Of a DNA stretch of 64,000 bases, positions 1 through 11,208 are shown piece after piece. The stretch lies in contig JAPWDM010000001.1 of assembly GCA_035578155.1 (NCBI GenBank), positions 162,289,498-162,353,497 on the forward strand, given 5' to 3'. The position numbers were made by a program, and so were the translations under genes. Below the pieces are notes generated by a model. The model was not told the origin of the DNA, did no database searches, and saw only the letters and a list, made by a program, of their open reading frames with translations. Source of the stretch: Brachynemurus nebulosus (taxonomy: Eukaryota; Arthropoda; Insecta; Neuroptera; Myrmeleontidae). Every line of letters begins with the position of its first letter. Position 1 is the stretch's first letter.

Positions 1-159
1 AAAATAACGCGCGTTTTGAAATCTTTTAAAGAAACTGTTGTATAAAAAAAAGTTATATATATAAAGTAGGGACTCGCAACAAAATGTTTGGCGTTTTTTT
101 GACAATATATGTACCAAAAATGAAAGCTGTATTGTGCTTAATTTTTTTTTTATATGTAG

Positions 160-415
160 ATTGGTTAATAAAAAACGCCGTGAGCAGCGGGGCCCCATCA
201 CGGTAGTCGAATTTTTCCCTTCATCTTCGGTACTGAATGTCTACAAGCGAAATGTGATTGAAAGTCTACAAGCGATTTGTCATTTTGCGGTGGTTTCAAA
301 ACTGATGATGAGTGTCCGGCTGATCGGGGCTTTAAAGAGAATTTATCAACACAATTCGTACGAGGGCATTCCTACCCATGCTTATCCGCCAATTGCCTTT
401 GTGTTTTATTTTTAA
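160..415 (+). CDS. possible 3'-terminal exon, unknown protein
   Basis: I do not recognise this protein. A T-rich tract ending in TATATGTAG forms a good splice acceptor at 158-159, and one frame then stays open for about 84 codons to a TAA at 413-415. Base composition here is clearly less AT-rich than on either side, and the amino-acid mix is protein-like, with hydrophobic stretches (ICHFAVVSKLMMSV) and the ending IAFVFYF. No domain motif is visible, and upstream exons, if any, lie left of the window. It could also be a transposon relic. Confidence 0.3.
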
Positions 416-719
416 ATATTAAAAAAGGACCTTAAATAGTAAACTGGAAGGCCTTTATGAAGATATTTTTTTTATTCCCAAAAAAATCCAAAATTTCTAT
501 TTTATAAATAAATATCCAAAATTCCTACTTTATAAATAAACAGTGACTTTGATAACATTTTTAAATTACTTAATATTTATGTATTGCTTTTGTTACAAAA
601 GTACGTTCATTTTTTTTTTCAATTTTTAAAATTGCTATACGCCTGCTTGCATTAAAATAATATTAAAGCATTTAAAACACATTTAACAATACCATCGTAT
701 TCCGATGTAAAAATGGGAG
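416..719. other. gene-free AT-rich stretch
   Basis: Plain AT-rich sequence with homopolymer runs and a short direct duplication of a TTTATAAATAAA-type segment near 500-540. No gene or clear mobile element is seen. Confidence 0.6.
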
Positions 720-1320
720 AAATGGGGGAAAAAGTAATGTGGAATCCCTAAAAGGCACTAGCTGGATACTAACTCAATACACGTACAAAATTTCAGCCCT
801 CTAGTTTTCCTTAGAGAGTCTCTAGACGTGTTAGAAAAAAAGCAAAAAAATCAAAGAAATATGGTCGTAAAAATCGTGAGGGTAAAGGTTAAAAGTTGAA
901 ACCTCCAAAAAGCAGTGGCTGGCTATTAACTTAACCTATACACAAAGTTTCAGCCCTCTAGGTTCACATGGGGAGATTTTGACCCGAACGAAACTGCCAA
1001 AAAACAAGAAAAATCATGTTCTTTTTGGTATAAAAATTGTGGGTGTAAGGGTAAAAAGTCGTGACCCCCAAAAGGCACCCCCTTGATACTAACTTAAACC
1101 GAATACAAAATTTCAGCCCTCTGGGTTTATTGGGGTGACCTGTGCGAGTGGTACAAACTTCGAAAACGTCGAAAAAGCATGAAATTGTAGCTTAAAAATG
1201 AGGGGGGTGGGGGTAAAATATTGAAACCTTCAAAAAGCACAACCTAGGTATGAACTCCATCAACATACCAAATTTCAACCCTCTACGTTAATTCTGGGGG
1301 GCTGGGGACGTGTTAGATCC
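720..1320. repeat. diverged tandem repeat, ~160-bp unit, 4 copies
   Basis: The core TTTCAGCCCTCT (or TTTCAACCCTCT) recurs at about 791, 948, 1111 and 1273, so the period is 157-163 bp. Each copy also carries AAAAGGCA(C)-like and ACTAAC-like segments and a GGGTAAAAGT-like segment. The copies differ by many substitutions and small indels, so the array is old. Confidence 0.7.
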
Positions 1321-1608
1321 AGCGAAAATCGTTTTTTTCCCCCTCTACTCCCTCCAAATCATCCTAAGAAGCTGAATTTTGGATATATTGTAGATAATTG
1401 ACCGAAACATTATTTCCAACCGGTTTGGAAAATTTTTATTGCTTTTCCGCCCCCCCACCACCCCCTTAAAGGTTGAGTCGGATCCAAAATTTCCCCAAAA
1501 TTTGACCAAACTTTGATAGTATTGTTGTGCATCGGAGTGAGCCCCAATTACCAAATTTGAGCTCTTAACTTCCATAGGGGGGCGCTACACATATTAAAAG
1601 GTAGCGGG

Positions 1609-1611
<3 letters not shown>

Positions 1612-1675
<64 letters not shown>
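1612..1675. repeat. (TA)n microsatellite
   Basis: Uninterrupted TA dinucleotide run of about 64 bp, seen directly. Confidence 0.97.
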
Positions 1676-1679
<4 letters not shown>

Positions 1680-2186
1680 CATTTTTTTTCTACATATTCG
1701 TGTTCTACAGGTCCGAAAACGGATAGCGCCCCTACTCTCGCCTCTCGCCGTTCTTATCGTATAGGCTGTATAAGTCTAATTTTTTCAAGGAAAAATTCGA
1801 CTAAAAATTGTCTATAGGTGAGGCGAATTCATACACAATGTTGCGTCAGTATAAAAAGAAAGTGGGTATAAACTACATAAACTGTAATGAAGATAACATA
1901 AAATGGGGTATTTTGGACAGAGGCGCAACAACCAGGGGGGTCCGGACCCCTAAAATTACCTGGAAATTTTCCTTCAATTTATTTTATTTCTATTAAAAAG
2001 TAAAATTTTTAGTGGTTTACTAATATTTTTTATTTGAAAATCAAATTTTCGGAGACGACATTTTATTACAACATTTTCCATTGTTATTGGAGAACTGCGT
2101 TATCAAAAAATTTGATAATTTAAATTTTTGTTGGACCCCCTCTAGATATGTAGTTGTTGCGACCCTGCTTTCCGATATTAAAAATA

Positions 2187-2272
2187 AAAAAAAATCGCTC
2201 AGACAAGTTGCTGAATATTTCCATGTTCCCAAATCGACCTTGCATGATAGACTCAAAGGCAAATCGCAATAA
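2187..2272 (+). pseudogene. pogo-type transposase HTH fragment
   Basis: The frame SLRQVAEYFHVPKSTLHDRL matches the Psq-type helix-turn-helix found at the N-terminus of pogo/Tigger/CENP-B-family transposases (pattern: ..L..AA..F.VP.STL.DR..G). The reading ends at a stop just after LKGKSQ, and neither a CENPB HTH nor a DDE domain follows, so this is a decayed fragment. It lies among other repeat debris, close to a 2447-2473 inverted repeat. Confidence 0.6.
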
Positions 2273-2446
2273 AATTCATTTAAATCCAAAATGTTTTATT
2301 CCATCCATCAAAAGTCATTCGCTGATGCAGTTATTTAGTTTAGCGAATTTTCAGATTGGAAATTCAGCTATTTTTATCTTTTTATGTCCGATTTTACTCA
2401 TATGCATGACTTAATGTGATTTATATTGCAAATAAAGCACTGTCTC

Positions 2447-2473
2447 GATTCGCCCCACACATAGGGGCGAATC
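2447..2473. repeat. perfect 10-bp inverted repeat, 7-nt loop
   Basis: GATTCGCCCC, a 7-nt spacer, then GGGGCGAATC. With one mismatch the arms extend outward to GTCT/AGAC (15 bp). It may be two transposon ends abutting, or a short regulatory hairpin. Confidence 0.7.
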
Positions 2474-2649
2474 TAGACACTATATAACCAAAAAAAACAA
2501 AATGTTGCAGTACCAATTTTGATATTTTTATTACTGCCCTATATGCTCGCGATACTAAAGCATTTAAATTATTTTTTTAGAATTTTTTAGATAAACTCTA
2601 AACAATTTATTGCCAAAAAACTGAAAAAATCGTTTACATTCGCCCCAAC

Positions 2650-3285
2650 TGACGGTATACCATCGCCTTAAAGTTCATAAAAAATTGTTGTAACTCAAAA
2701 AACTTAAAGGCTAAATTATAAAATAATAGAAAAAATATTTTAGAAACTAACCCCTAAAATACTTTAAAAATTTGAGCGAAGTGGGACTAGCAGTAAATAA
2801 GATACTGACATTCAATTGGATTTCATGGTAGCGCCGTGGATACTATTACTCCGAATGCAATGAAATTTGTAGGGAACTATCTAGGAACCAGACCGCATAA
2901 TTTCTGACAATTTCATAAAAAAAGAATTGAATAGTTCAGAAGTTATGGCACTTGGTGTAATTTAGTATATTAATGGAAATATCATGGTAGCGGCGTAGCT
3001 ACCATTACTCCGATTTCGATTAAATTCATAGGGGACCATCTAGAAACCAAACTGCATAATTTTTGAAAATTTCATTAAAAACAATTGAATAGTTCAGGAG
3101 TTATGCCACTTAGTGAAAACTGGCGACCTACAGACAGACGGACGGACGGACAGACACCGCACGAAAATTGTTCAAGAAGCTCTAAAACGTAAAATGTGCG
3201 TAAATAATTTTATTTTGGAGGGAAAAAATTTTTTATTTTTCAAAAGTGATCACAATGCTTTCGCTACTTTCGTAGTCTCGAAAGC
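2650..3285 (+). repeat. dispersed repeat family R1, copy 1
   Basis: The same sequence occurs in reverse orientation at 25690-26318. Each copy contains two tandem ~160-bp subrepeats (ATCATGGTAGCG..., CCATTACTCCG, GTTCAGAAGTTATGCCACTT). These are followed by a GACA/GACG microsatellite (3131-3155) and a shared tail with GTGATCACAATG. No ORF of known type is visible, so the class is unresolved. Confidence 0.75.
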
Positions 3286-3290
3286 AAAAT

Positions 3291-4500
3291 GGTACAAAAC
3301 ATTTCATTGTAGGTAAACACGATAAAAATGAAACAAAAATTCGTATTGGTAAATTTAACTGATAAAGAATTTAGGTTAAATTGCTAGGCAACAAATTTTC
3401 GTTAGACAAACCTAAATTTATTCGAGAAAATGGAAACCTCTCGTGTAATAATAAGTGATTATTTAGTATTTACAATAAGTAGATAATTTTGCTTCCTAAA
3501 ATTCTTATATTTTTGTCCAGTTTGCTTTGCCTTGAATGCTGCTAGATTTTTCTTTAAATATTTCGGATTTAGTTGAATAATTTTCTTCAAAATCTTCGAG
3601 AAATAATGCTACATTTTTCTGTAAAGGTTAATAACTCATTAAAAATTTGATTTTAATTTTATTTATTCAGTGTTATACGTATGCGCAATACTTACCAGAA
3701 TTATTCTCTCTCAATCAAATAACAATAATATTTAATAAATTGTTTTAAAATCTAAATTACAAGAAAAATTGACGGTTTTTAAGGTTATAAAAATATTCAG
3801 TTCACTGTATGTACCTATATACAGTTTTGTATATAGGTACATATTTACATAACACAATCTAAGCTTCTTAAAAATAAATTAAAAAGTTGCTTTTTAAACA
3901 TGTAAAATGTATCCAAAAAATGGTTCCCGATCTATTTCAATATTTTTTATATTATTAGCTTTCATATTTGAAAGTTAAAATAGAAAATTAAGTGCTTAGT
4001 AATAAATTTAAAGATGTCTCTAAACTAACTGACAATAAATATGCGTAATGTAAACTTCGCTTTATAACAAAAATAAAACTTGTCATATAGTAATATTTCT
4101 TATCTGTTATGTTGGTATAAACTAAAGTGTTGCTTACCTATGTAGCGTGCAAGTAAGATAGCAAATATATACAACGGATTTATATAAAAAGAAATAAAAG
4201 ATACATATTTATAATATAATAAAGGGTGCAGAATTTTTTTTTTACTGGGGTGTCCATTATTATCAGCTTATTTTTCAGTATTTTTAGATTGAATATTAAA
4301 ATTAGCCGTTAATATGATAATCTGAACTATAAAATGTCGATCTGAGATGATAAATTCCATTATTAGTTTTTTTTTTTGGCTATTATTTTTCGGCTTTTCG
4401 ACCCTACATAATTTTTCCGTCCCTGGTATTTCAGATAAATAATAATAATAATGTGAATAATCATTTGGTCACACAACGAAATTATTATATCGTCGAAGAA
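3291..4500. other. gene-free AT-rich stretch
   Basis: No convincing ORF, tRNA or mobile element. A small local inverted segment (GTACCTATATAC...GTATATAGGTAC, about 3810-3840) is the only structure I see. Confidence 0.6.
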
Positions 4501-4549
4501 AGCCGAGGTTCGACGATATAATAAAAAGGAGATATGTGAACTACGCAAC

Positions 4550-7500
4550 GGACTTTCGAATATTCGAAATCCGAAAATGGCATTCGAAAGAGAATCGTTT
4601 GTACCCGATTGTACCACTTTTCTTTTCGTTTGTACCTCAAAGGGTTCGGAGATAAAGAGTCTCCGAAATTCGAGGTATGGTGAACTTTGTTGATTTCTAA
4701 GATATTAAAAATCTGAAAACGGCATTTGAAAGACAATCGTTTGTACCCGATTGTACCACTTTTCTTTTCGTCTGTACCTCCAAGGGTTCGGAGATAAAGC
4801 GACCCCGAAATTCGAGGTAGGGTGAATTTCGTTGTTTTTTAAGATATTGAAAATCTGAAAACGGCATTTCAAAGAGAATCGTTTGTACCCGATTGTACCA
4901 CTTTTCTTTTCGTTTGTACCTCAAAGGATTCGGAGATAAAGAGTCTCCGAAATTCGAGGTATGGTGAACTTCGTTGATTTATAAGATATTGAAAATCTGA
5001 AAACGGCATTTGAAAGACAATCGTTTGTACCCGATTGTACCACTTTTCTTTTCGTTTGTACCTCCAAGGGTTCGGGGATAAAGCGACCCCGAAATTCGAG
5101 GTATGGTGAATTTCGTTGTTTCTTAAGATACTGAAAATCTGAAAACGGCATTTCAAAGAGAATCGTTTGTACCCGATGGTACCACTTTTCTTTTCGTTTG
5201 TACCTCAAAGGGTTCGGAGATAAAACGACCCCGAAATTCGAGGTAGGGAGAATTTCGTTGTTTTTTAAGATATTGAAAATCTGAAAACGGCATTTCAAAG
5301 AGAATCGTTTGTACCCGATTGTACCACTTTTCTTTTCGTTTGTACCTCAAAGGATTCGGAGATAAAGAGTCTCCGAAATTCGAGGTATGGTGAATTTCGT
5401 TGTTTTTTAAAATATTGAAAATCTGAAAACGGCATTTCAAACAGAATCGTTTGTACTCGATTGTACCACTTTTCTGTTCGTTTGTACCTCAAAGGGATCG
5501 GAGATAAAGAGTCTCCGAAATTCGAGGTATGGTGAACTTCGTTGTTTTACAAGATACTGAAATTTTGAAAACGGCATCTGAGAGAGAATCGCTTGTACCC
5601 GATTGTACCAATTTTCTTTTCGATTGTACCTCAAAGGGTGCGGAGATAAAGAGTCTCCGAAATTCGAGGTATGGTGAACTTCGTTGATTTATAAGATATT
5701 GAAAATCTGAAAACGGCATTTGAAAGACAATCGTTTGTACCCGATTGTACCACTTCTCTTTTCGTTTGTACCTCCAAGGGTTCGGGGATAAAGCGACCCC
5801 GAAATTCGAGGTATGGTGAATTTCGTTGTTTCTTAAGATACTGAAAATTTGAAAACGGCATTTCAAAGAGAATCGTTTGTACCCGATTGTCCTACTTTTT
5901 TTTTCGTTTGTACCTCAAAGGTTCGGATATAAACAGACCCCGAAATTCGAGGTAGGGTGAATTTCGTTATTTTTTAAGATATTGAAAATCTGAAAACGGC
6001 ATTTCAAAGAGAATCGTTTGTACCCGATTGTACCACTTTTCTTTTCGTTTGTACCTCAAAGGGTTCGGAGATAAAGCGACCCCGAAATTCGAGGTATGGT
6101 GAATTTCTTTGTTTTTTAAAATATTGAAAATCTGAAAACGGCATTTCAAACAGAATCGTTTGTACTCGATTGTACCACTTTTCTGTTCGTTTGTACCTCA
6201 AAGGGATCGGAGATAAAGAGTCTCCGAAATTCGAGGTATGGTGAACTTCGTTGTTTTACAAGATACTGAAATTTTGAAAACGGCATCTGAGAGAGAATCG
6301 CTTGTACCCGATTGTACCAATTTTCTTTTCGATTGTACCTCAAAGGGTGCGGAGATAAAGAGTCTCCGAAATTCGAGGTATGGTGAACTTCGTTGATTTA
6401 TAAGATATTGAAAATCTGAAAACGGCATTTGAAAGACAATCGTTTGTACCCGATTGTACCACTTCTCTTTTCGTTTGTACCTCCAAGGGTTCGGGGATAA
6501 AGCGACCCCGAAATTCGAGGTATGGTGAATTTCGTTGTTTCTTAAGATACTGAAAATTTGAAAACGGCATTTCAAAGAGAATCGTTTGTACCCGATTGTC
6601 CTACTTTTTTTTTCGTTTGTACCTCAAAGGTTCGGATATAAACAGACCCCGAAATTCGAGGTAGGGTGAATTTCGTTATTTTTTAAGATATTGAAAATCT
6701 GAAAACGGCATTTCAAAGAGAATCGTTTGTACCCGATTGTACCACTTTTCTTTTCGTTTGTACCTCAAAGGGTTCGGAGATAAAGCGACCCCGAAATTCG
6801 AGGTATGGTGAATTTCTTTGTTTCTTAAGATACTGAAAATCTGAAAACGGCATTTCAAAGAGAATCGTTTGTACCCGATGGTACCACTTTTCTTTTCGTT
6901 TGTACCTCAAAGGGTTCGGAGATAAAGCGACCCGGAATTTCGAGGTAGGGTGAATTTCGTTGTTTTTTAAGATATTGAAAATCTGAAAACGGCATTTCAA
7001 AGAGAATCGTTTGTACCCGATTGTACCACTTTTCTTTTCGTTTGTACCTCAAAGGGTTCGGAGATAAAGCGACCCCGAAATTCGAGGTATGGTGAATTTC
7101 GTTTTTTTTTTAAAATATTGAAAATCTGAAAACGGCATTTCAAACAGAATCGTTTGTACCCGATTGTACCACATTTCTGTTCGTTTGTACCTCAAAGGGA
7201 TCGGAAATAAAAAGTCTCCGAAATTCGAGGTATGGGGAACTTCGTTGTTTTATAAGATACTGAAAATCTGAAAACGGCATCTGAGAGAGAATCGTTTGTA
7301 CCCGATTGTACCAATTTTCTTTTCGATTGTACCTCAAAGGGGTCGGAGATAAAGAGTCTCCGAAATTCGAGGTATGGTGAACTTCGTTGATTTATAAGAT
7401 ATTGAAAATTTGAAAAGGGTATTTGAAAGAGAATCGTTTGTACCCGACTGTACCATTTTTCTTTTCGTTTGTACCTCAAAGGGTTCGGAGATAAAGGTTA

Positions 7501-7795
7501 CCCCGAAATTCTAGGTACGGTTAATTTGTTTGTTTTTCAAGATCTTTGAAATCTGAAAACGGCTTTGAAACAGAATCGCTTGTAACCGATTGTACTACTT
7601 TTCTTTTCGTTTGTACCTCAAAGGGTCGGAGATAAAGTGTATCCGAAATTCGAGGTATTATAAACTTCGTTGATTTATGTTATTGAAAATCTGAAAACGG
7701 CATTTGAAAGAGAATCGTTTGTACCCGATTGTCATGCCATTTGTACCCGATGCCGCTTTTCCTTTCGTTTGTACCTCAAAGGATTCCTGATAAAA
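4550..7795 (-). repeat. 142-bp satellite, array 1 (inverted orientation)
   Basis: About 23 tandem copies of a 142-bp unit. Landmarks repeat every ~142 bp: TCGTTTGTACCCGATTGTACC, CCTCAAAGGGTTCGGAGATAAA, CGAAATTCGAGGTA and CTGAAAACGGCAT. Orientation is opposite to the array at 7978-10037. Copies differ by scattered substitutions, and units decay at both edges. The many 60-125-codon frames on the minus strand are a by-product of the repeat: the unit is not a multiple of three and each frame ends within one to three units. Confidence 0.97.
5437..6854 (-). repeat. 709-bp higher-order duplication in satellite array 1
   Basis: 5437-6145 and 6146-6854 are near-identical blocks of five satellite units. 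Diagnostic variants recur exactly 709 bp apart, for example AGGGATCGG, AAAGGGTGCGG and a TTGTCCTAC variant with a longer T run. Identity between blocks is far higher than between neighbouring 142-bp units, so the five-unit block duplicated recently. Confidence 0.9.
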
Positions 7796-7977
7796 CCCCT
7801 AATCATTTATTCTTTATTTGAAGAAAATATTTATTTTTATGTGGGATTAGGTAGGTATACGTTTGAAAAGTAGATTTGTACGTTTAATGCTAGAGACTAA
7901 ATTTTTCTTTATCAGGCGTTGACGGATACTAGATGGATATAGAAATCCTATTGTAATTAAATAAGTAATATAAAATG
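7796..7977. other. spacer between inverted satellite arrays
   Basis: About 180 bp of AT-rich non-satellite sequence separating the two arrays, which run away from it in opposite orientation. No ORF or motif is recognised. Confidence 0.8.
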
Positions 7978-10037
7978 TGTAAAAGAAAAGTGGTACAATC
8001 GGGTACAAACGATTCTCTTTGAAATGCGGTTTTCAAATTTTCAATATCTTAAACAACAACGAAGTTCCCCATACCTCGAATTTCGGGGACGCTTTATCTC
8101 CCAACCGTTTGAGGTACAAACGAAAAGAAAAGTGGTACAATCGGGTACAAACGATTCTCTTTCAAACGCCGTTTTCAGACTTTCAGTATCTTATAAAACA
8201 ACGAAGTTCACCATATTTCGAATTTCGGGGACTCTTTACCTCCGAACCCTTTGAGGTACAAACGAGAAGAAAAGAAGTATAATCAGATACAAACGATTCT
8301 CTTTCAAACGCCGTTTTCAGATCTTCAGTATCTTATAAAACAACGAAGTTCAACATACTTCGAATTTCGGAGACTCTTTATCTCCGAACCCTTTGAGGTA
8401 CAAACGAAACGAAAAGTGGTACAATCGGGTACAAACGATTCTCTTGGAAATTCCGTTTTCAGATTTTCAATATCTTAACAAACAACGAAATTCACCCTAC
8501 CTCGAATTTCGGGGTCGCTTTATCTCCGAACCGTTGAGGTACAAACGAGAAGAAAAGTGGTACAATCGGGTACAAACGATTCTCTTTGAAATGCGGTTTT
8601 CAGATTTTCAATATCTTATAAATCAACGAAGTTCACCATACCTCGATTTTTCGGACACTCTTTATCTCCGAACCCTTTGAGGTACAAACGAAAAGAAAAG
8701 TGGTACAATCGGGTACAAACGATTCTCTTTGAAATGCCGTTTTCAGATTTTCAATATCTTAAAAAACAACGAAATTCACCATAACTCGAATTTCGGGGAT
8801 GCTCTATCTCCGAACCCATTGAGGTACAAACGAGAAGAAAAGTGGTACAATCGGGTACAAACGATTCTCTTTGAAATGCGGTTTTCAGATTTTCAATATC
8901 TTATAAATCAACGAAGTTCACCATACCTCGATTTTTCGGACACTCTTTATCTCCGAACCCTTTGAGGTACAAACGAAAAGAAAAGTGGTACAATCGGGTA
9001 CAGACGATTCTCTTTGAAATGCCGTTTTCAGATTTTCAATATCTTAAAAAACAACGAAATTCACCCTAACTCAAATTTCGGGGTCGCTTTATCTCCGAAC
9101 CCTTTGAGGTACAAACGAAAGGCAAAGCGGTACAATCGGGTACAAACGATTATCTTTCAAGTTCCATTTTCAAAATTTCAATATCTTATAAATCAACGAA
9201 GTTCACCATACCTCGATTTTTCGGAGACTCTTTATCTCCGAACCCTTTGAGGTACAAACGAAACGAAAAGTGGTACAATCGGGTACAAACGACTCTCTTT
9301 GAAATGCCGTTTTCAGATTTTCAATATCTTAAAAAACAACGAAATTCACCCTACCTCGTATTTCGGGGTCGCTTTATCTTCGAACCCTTTGAGGTACAAA
9401 CGAAACGAAAAGCGGTACAATCAGCTACAAACGATTCTCTTTGAAATGCGGTTTTCAGATTTTCAATATCTTGTAAATCAACGAAGTTCACCATACCTCG
9501 ATTTTTCGGAGACTCTTTATCTCCGAACTCATTGAGGTACAAACGAAAAGAAAAATGGTACAATCGGGTACAAACGATTCTCTTTCAAACGCCGTTTTCA
9601 GACTTTCAGTATCTTATAAAACAACGAAGTTCACCATATTTCGAATTTCGGGGACTCTTTACCTCCGAACCCTTTGAGGTACAAACGAGAAGAAAAGAGG
9701 TATAATCAGATACAAACGATTCTCTTTCAAACGCCGTTTTCAGATTTTCAGTATCTTATAAAACAACGAAGTTCAACATACTTCGAATTTCGGAGACTCT
9801 TTATCTCCGAACCCTTTGAGGTACAAACGAAACGAAAAGTGGTACAATCGGGTACAAACGATTCTCTTGGAAATTCCGTTTTTAGATTTTCAATATCTTA
9901 ACAAACAACGAAATTCACCCTACCTCGAATTTCGGGGTCGCTTTATCTCCGAACCCTTTGAGGTACAAACGAGAAGAAAAGTGGTACAATCGGGTACAAA
10001 CGATTCTCTTTGAAATGCGGTTTTCAGATTTTCAGGG
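7978..10037 (+). repeat. 142-bp satellite, array 2
   Basis: About 14.5 units of the same 142-bp satellite as array 1, on the opposite strand. The unit has two GGTACAAACGA boxes about 33 nt apart, separated by an AAGAAAAGTGGTACAATC-type segment. Longer-range periodicity is present: variants at 8251-8536 recur at 9674-9960 (10 units, 1423 bp), and a dimer of 285 bp repeats at 8536/8820. The array stops abruptly at 10037 inside a unit. Confidence 0.97.
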
Positions 10038-10069
10038 TTTTGCACCGGGGGTTGGAGGAGCCTGGTAAG

Positions 10070-10460
10070 AAGAAAATATCTACACTTTTTAAGCATTAGA
10101 GAAATTTTTAAAAACAATTTCTTAACTGTGAATAGATTTCTTGCAGCCTGAAATTTGCGCCATTAATTGGTATAACATTAGGTCGTGTAATATGAAATGT
10201 CGTATTCCGACCACTTGGTTAACCATGTAATTTAGACAAATATAGATACATATTTAAGTATTGGACAAATGTTTAAAAACAATTATTTAACTCTGAATCT
10301 ATTTCTTGTACGCTGGAATCATTTTCGCAATTTATAAATTGGAATAACATTAGGTTGTGTAATATGAAATGTCGTTTTCCGACCACTTGGCTGACATATA
10401 ATTCAAACAAATACTGACACTTTTTTAAGCATTAGAGAAATGTTCAAAAGCAACTTAAAA
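10070..10460 (+). repeat. 172-bp tandem repeat, ~2.3 copies
   Basis: ACATTAGGTCGTGTAATATG at 10175 recurs as ACATTAGGTTGTGTAATATG at 10347. Flanking segments (GCATTAGAGAAAT, TATTTCTTG, CCGACCACTTGG) recur with the same spacing. It begins 30 bp after the satellite array and is unrelated to it in sequence. Confidence 0.8.
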
Positions 10461-11208
10461 CAAAAATATTGACAAATGAGACAACTGTGCCCCGGTTTTT
10501 TTATGGGTCCGGTCAAACTGCCTATTTTGAATATTTAAAATTTTTGCTTTATATTTTTTATGTGCCATATAGAGGTGAGGGAGGTAGTAAGAAAAAAATG
10601 TCTAGGGCCCCAAAGTGAGTTAATCCGTCCTTGGGGAAGACCCTTAATTTTATCTTTAGAGACAACATTGAAAGAACAGTGATAACTTCAAACACTGACG
10701 TCATTAAGACGGCAAGACCTAACATTATGTCAAATGTAAAGTTCCTAGTTTACATAATTTTCGAGAAAAATCCTTGTGACAGACAAAGGGACACGAGATT
10801 TTTCTTTTTTCCTTTTCAAAATATGGAACCAAGGGGCCAAATTACTATTATGATAGCATTCCGACCTTAATCAGAATTTTACGTCATCAAACTTGGCAGA
10901 GAGGTGGGAGGTTATACATATACGTATTTAGAGTTTGTGTTGGTATGTGTAAGGTAGTGGATGTTTGTGTGTGTAATACTCTGTATGTATGTAGCGGTGG
11001 TCCAAGGTGGGAATGCATACGTATACTCGAACAAGCGTATGCATGTACCTGCTATGCTGCTACTAATGATGTAATAATGAACAGCCACCACTGTGGCCAC
11101 GACTTAACAATGAATGTGTACGCTTGAAGAGCCGATGGACGACTAATCAGTAAGCAGTATAAATTGCTACTTATTGCAACTTTCGGATCACACTTTTTTG
11201 TATGTAGG
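10461..11208. other. gene-free stretch
   Basis: No gene is recognised. The segment near 10490-10620 is relatively GC-rich and resembles decayed MITE sequence (GGGCCCCAAAGTGAGTTAATCC). A GT/TG-rich patch lies at 10940-11000. Confidence 0.55.

Noticed and set aside
7786..7916. CCTGATAAA and its complement at the edges of the satellite spacer, as TIRs of an inserted element
   Set aside because: The left copy is the decayed GGAGATAAA part of a satellite unit, so the match is probably chance.
4363..9563. Many 60-125-codon frames in the 4.4-9.5 kb region
   Set aside because: They are phases of the 142-bp satellite, shift frame every unit and repeat as the array does; no start, intron or domain evidence for a protein.
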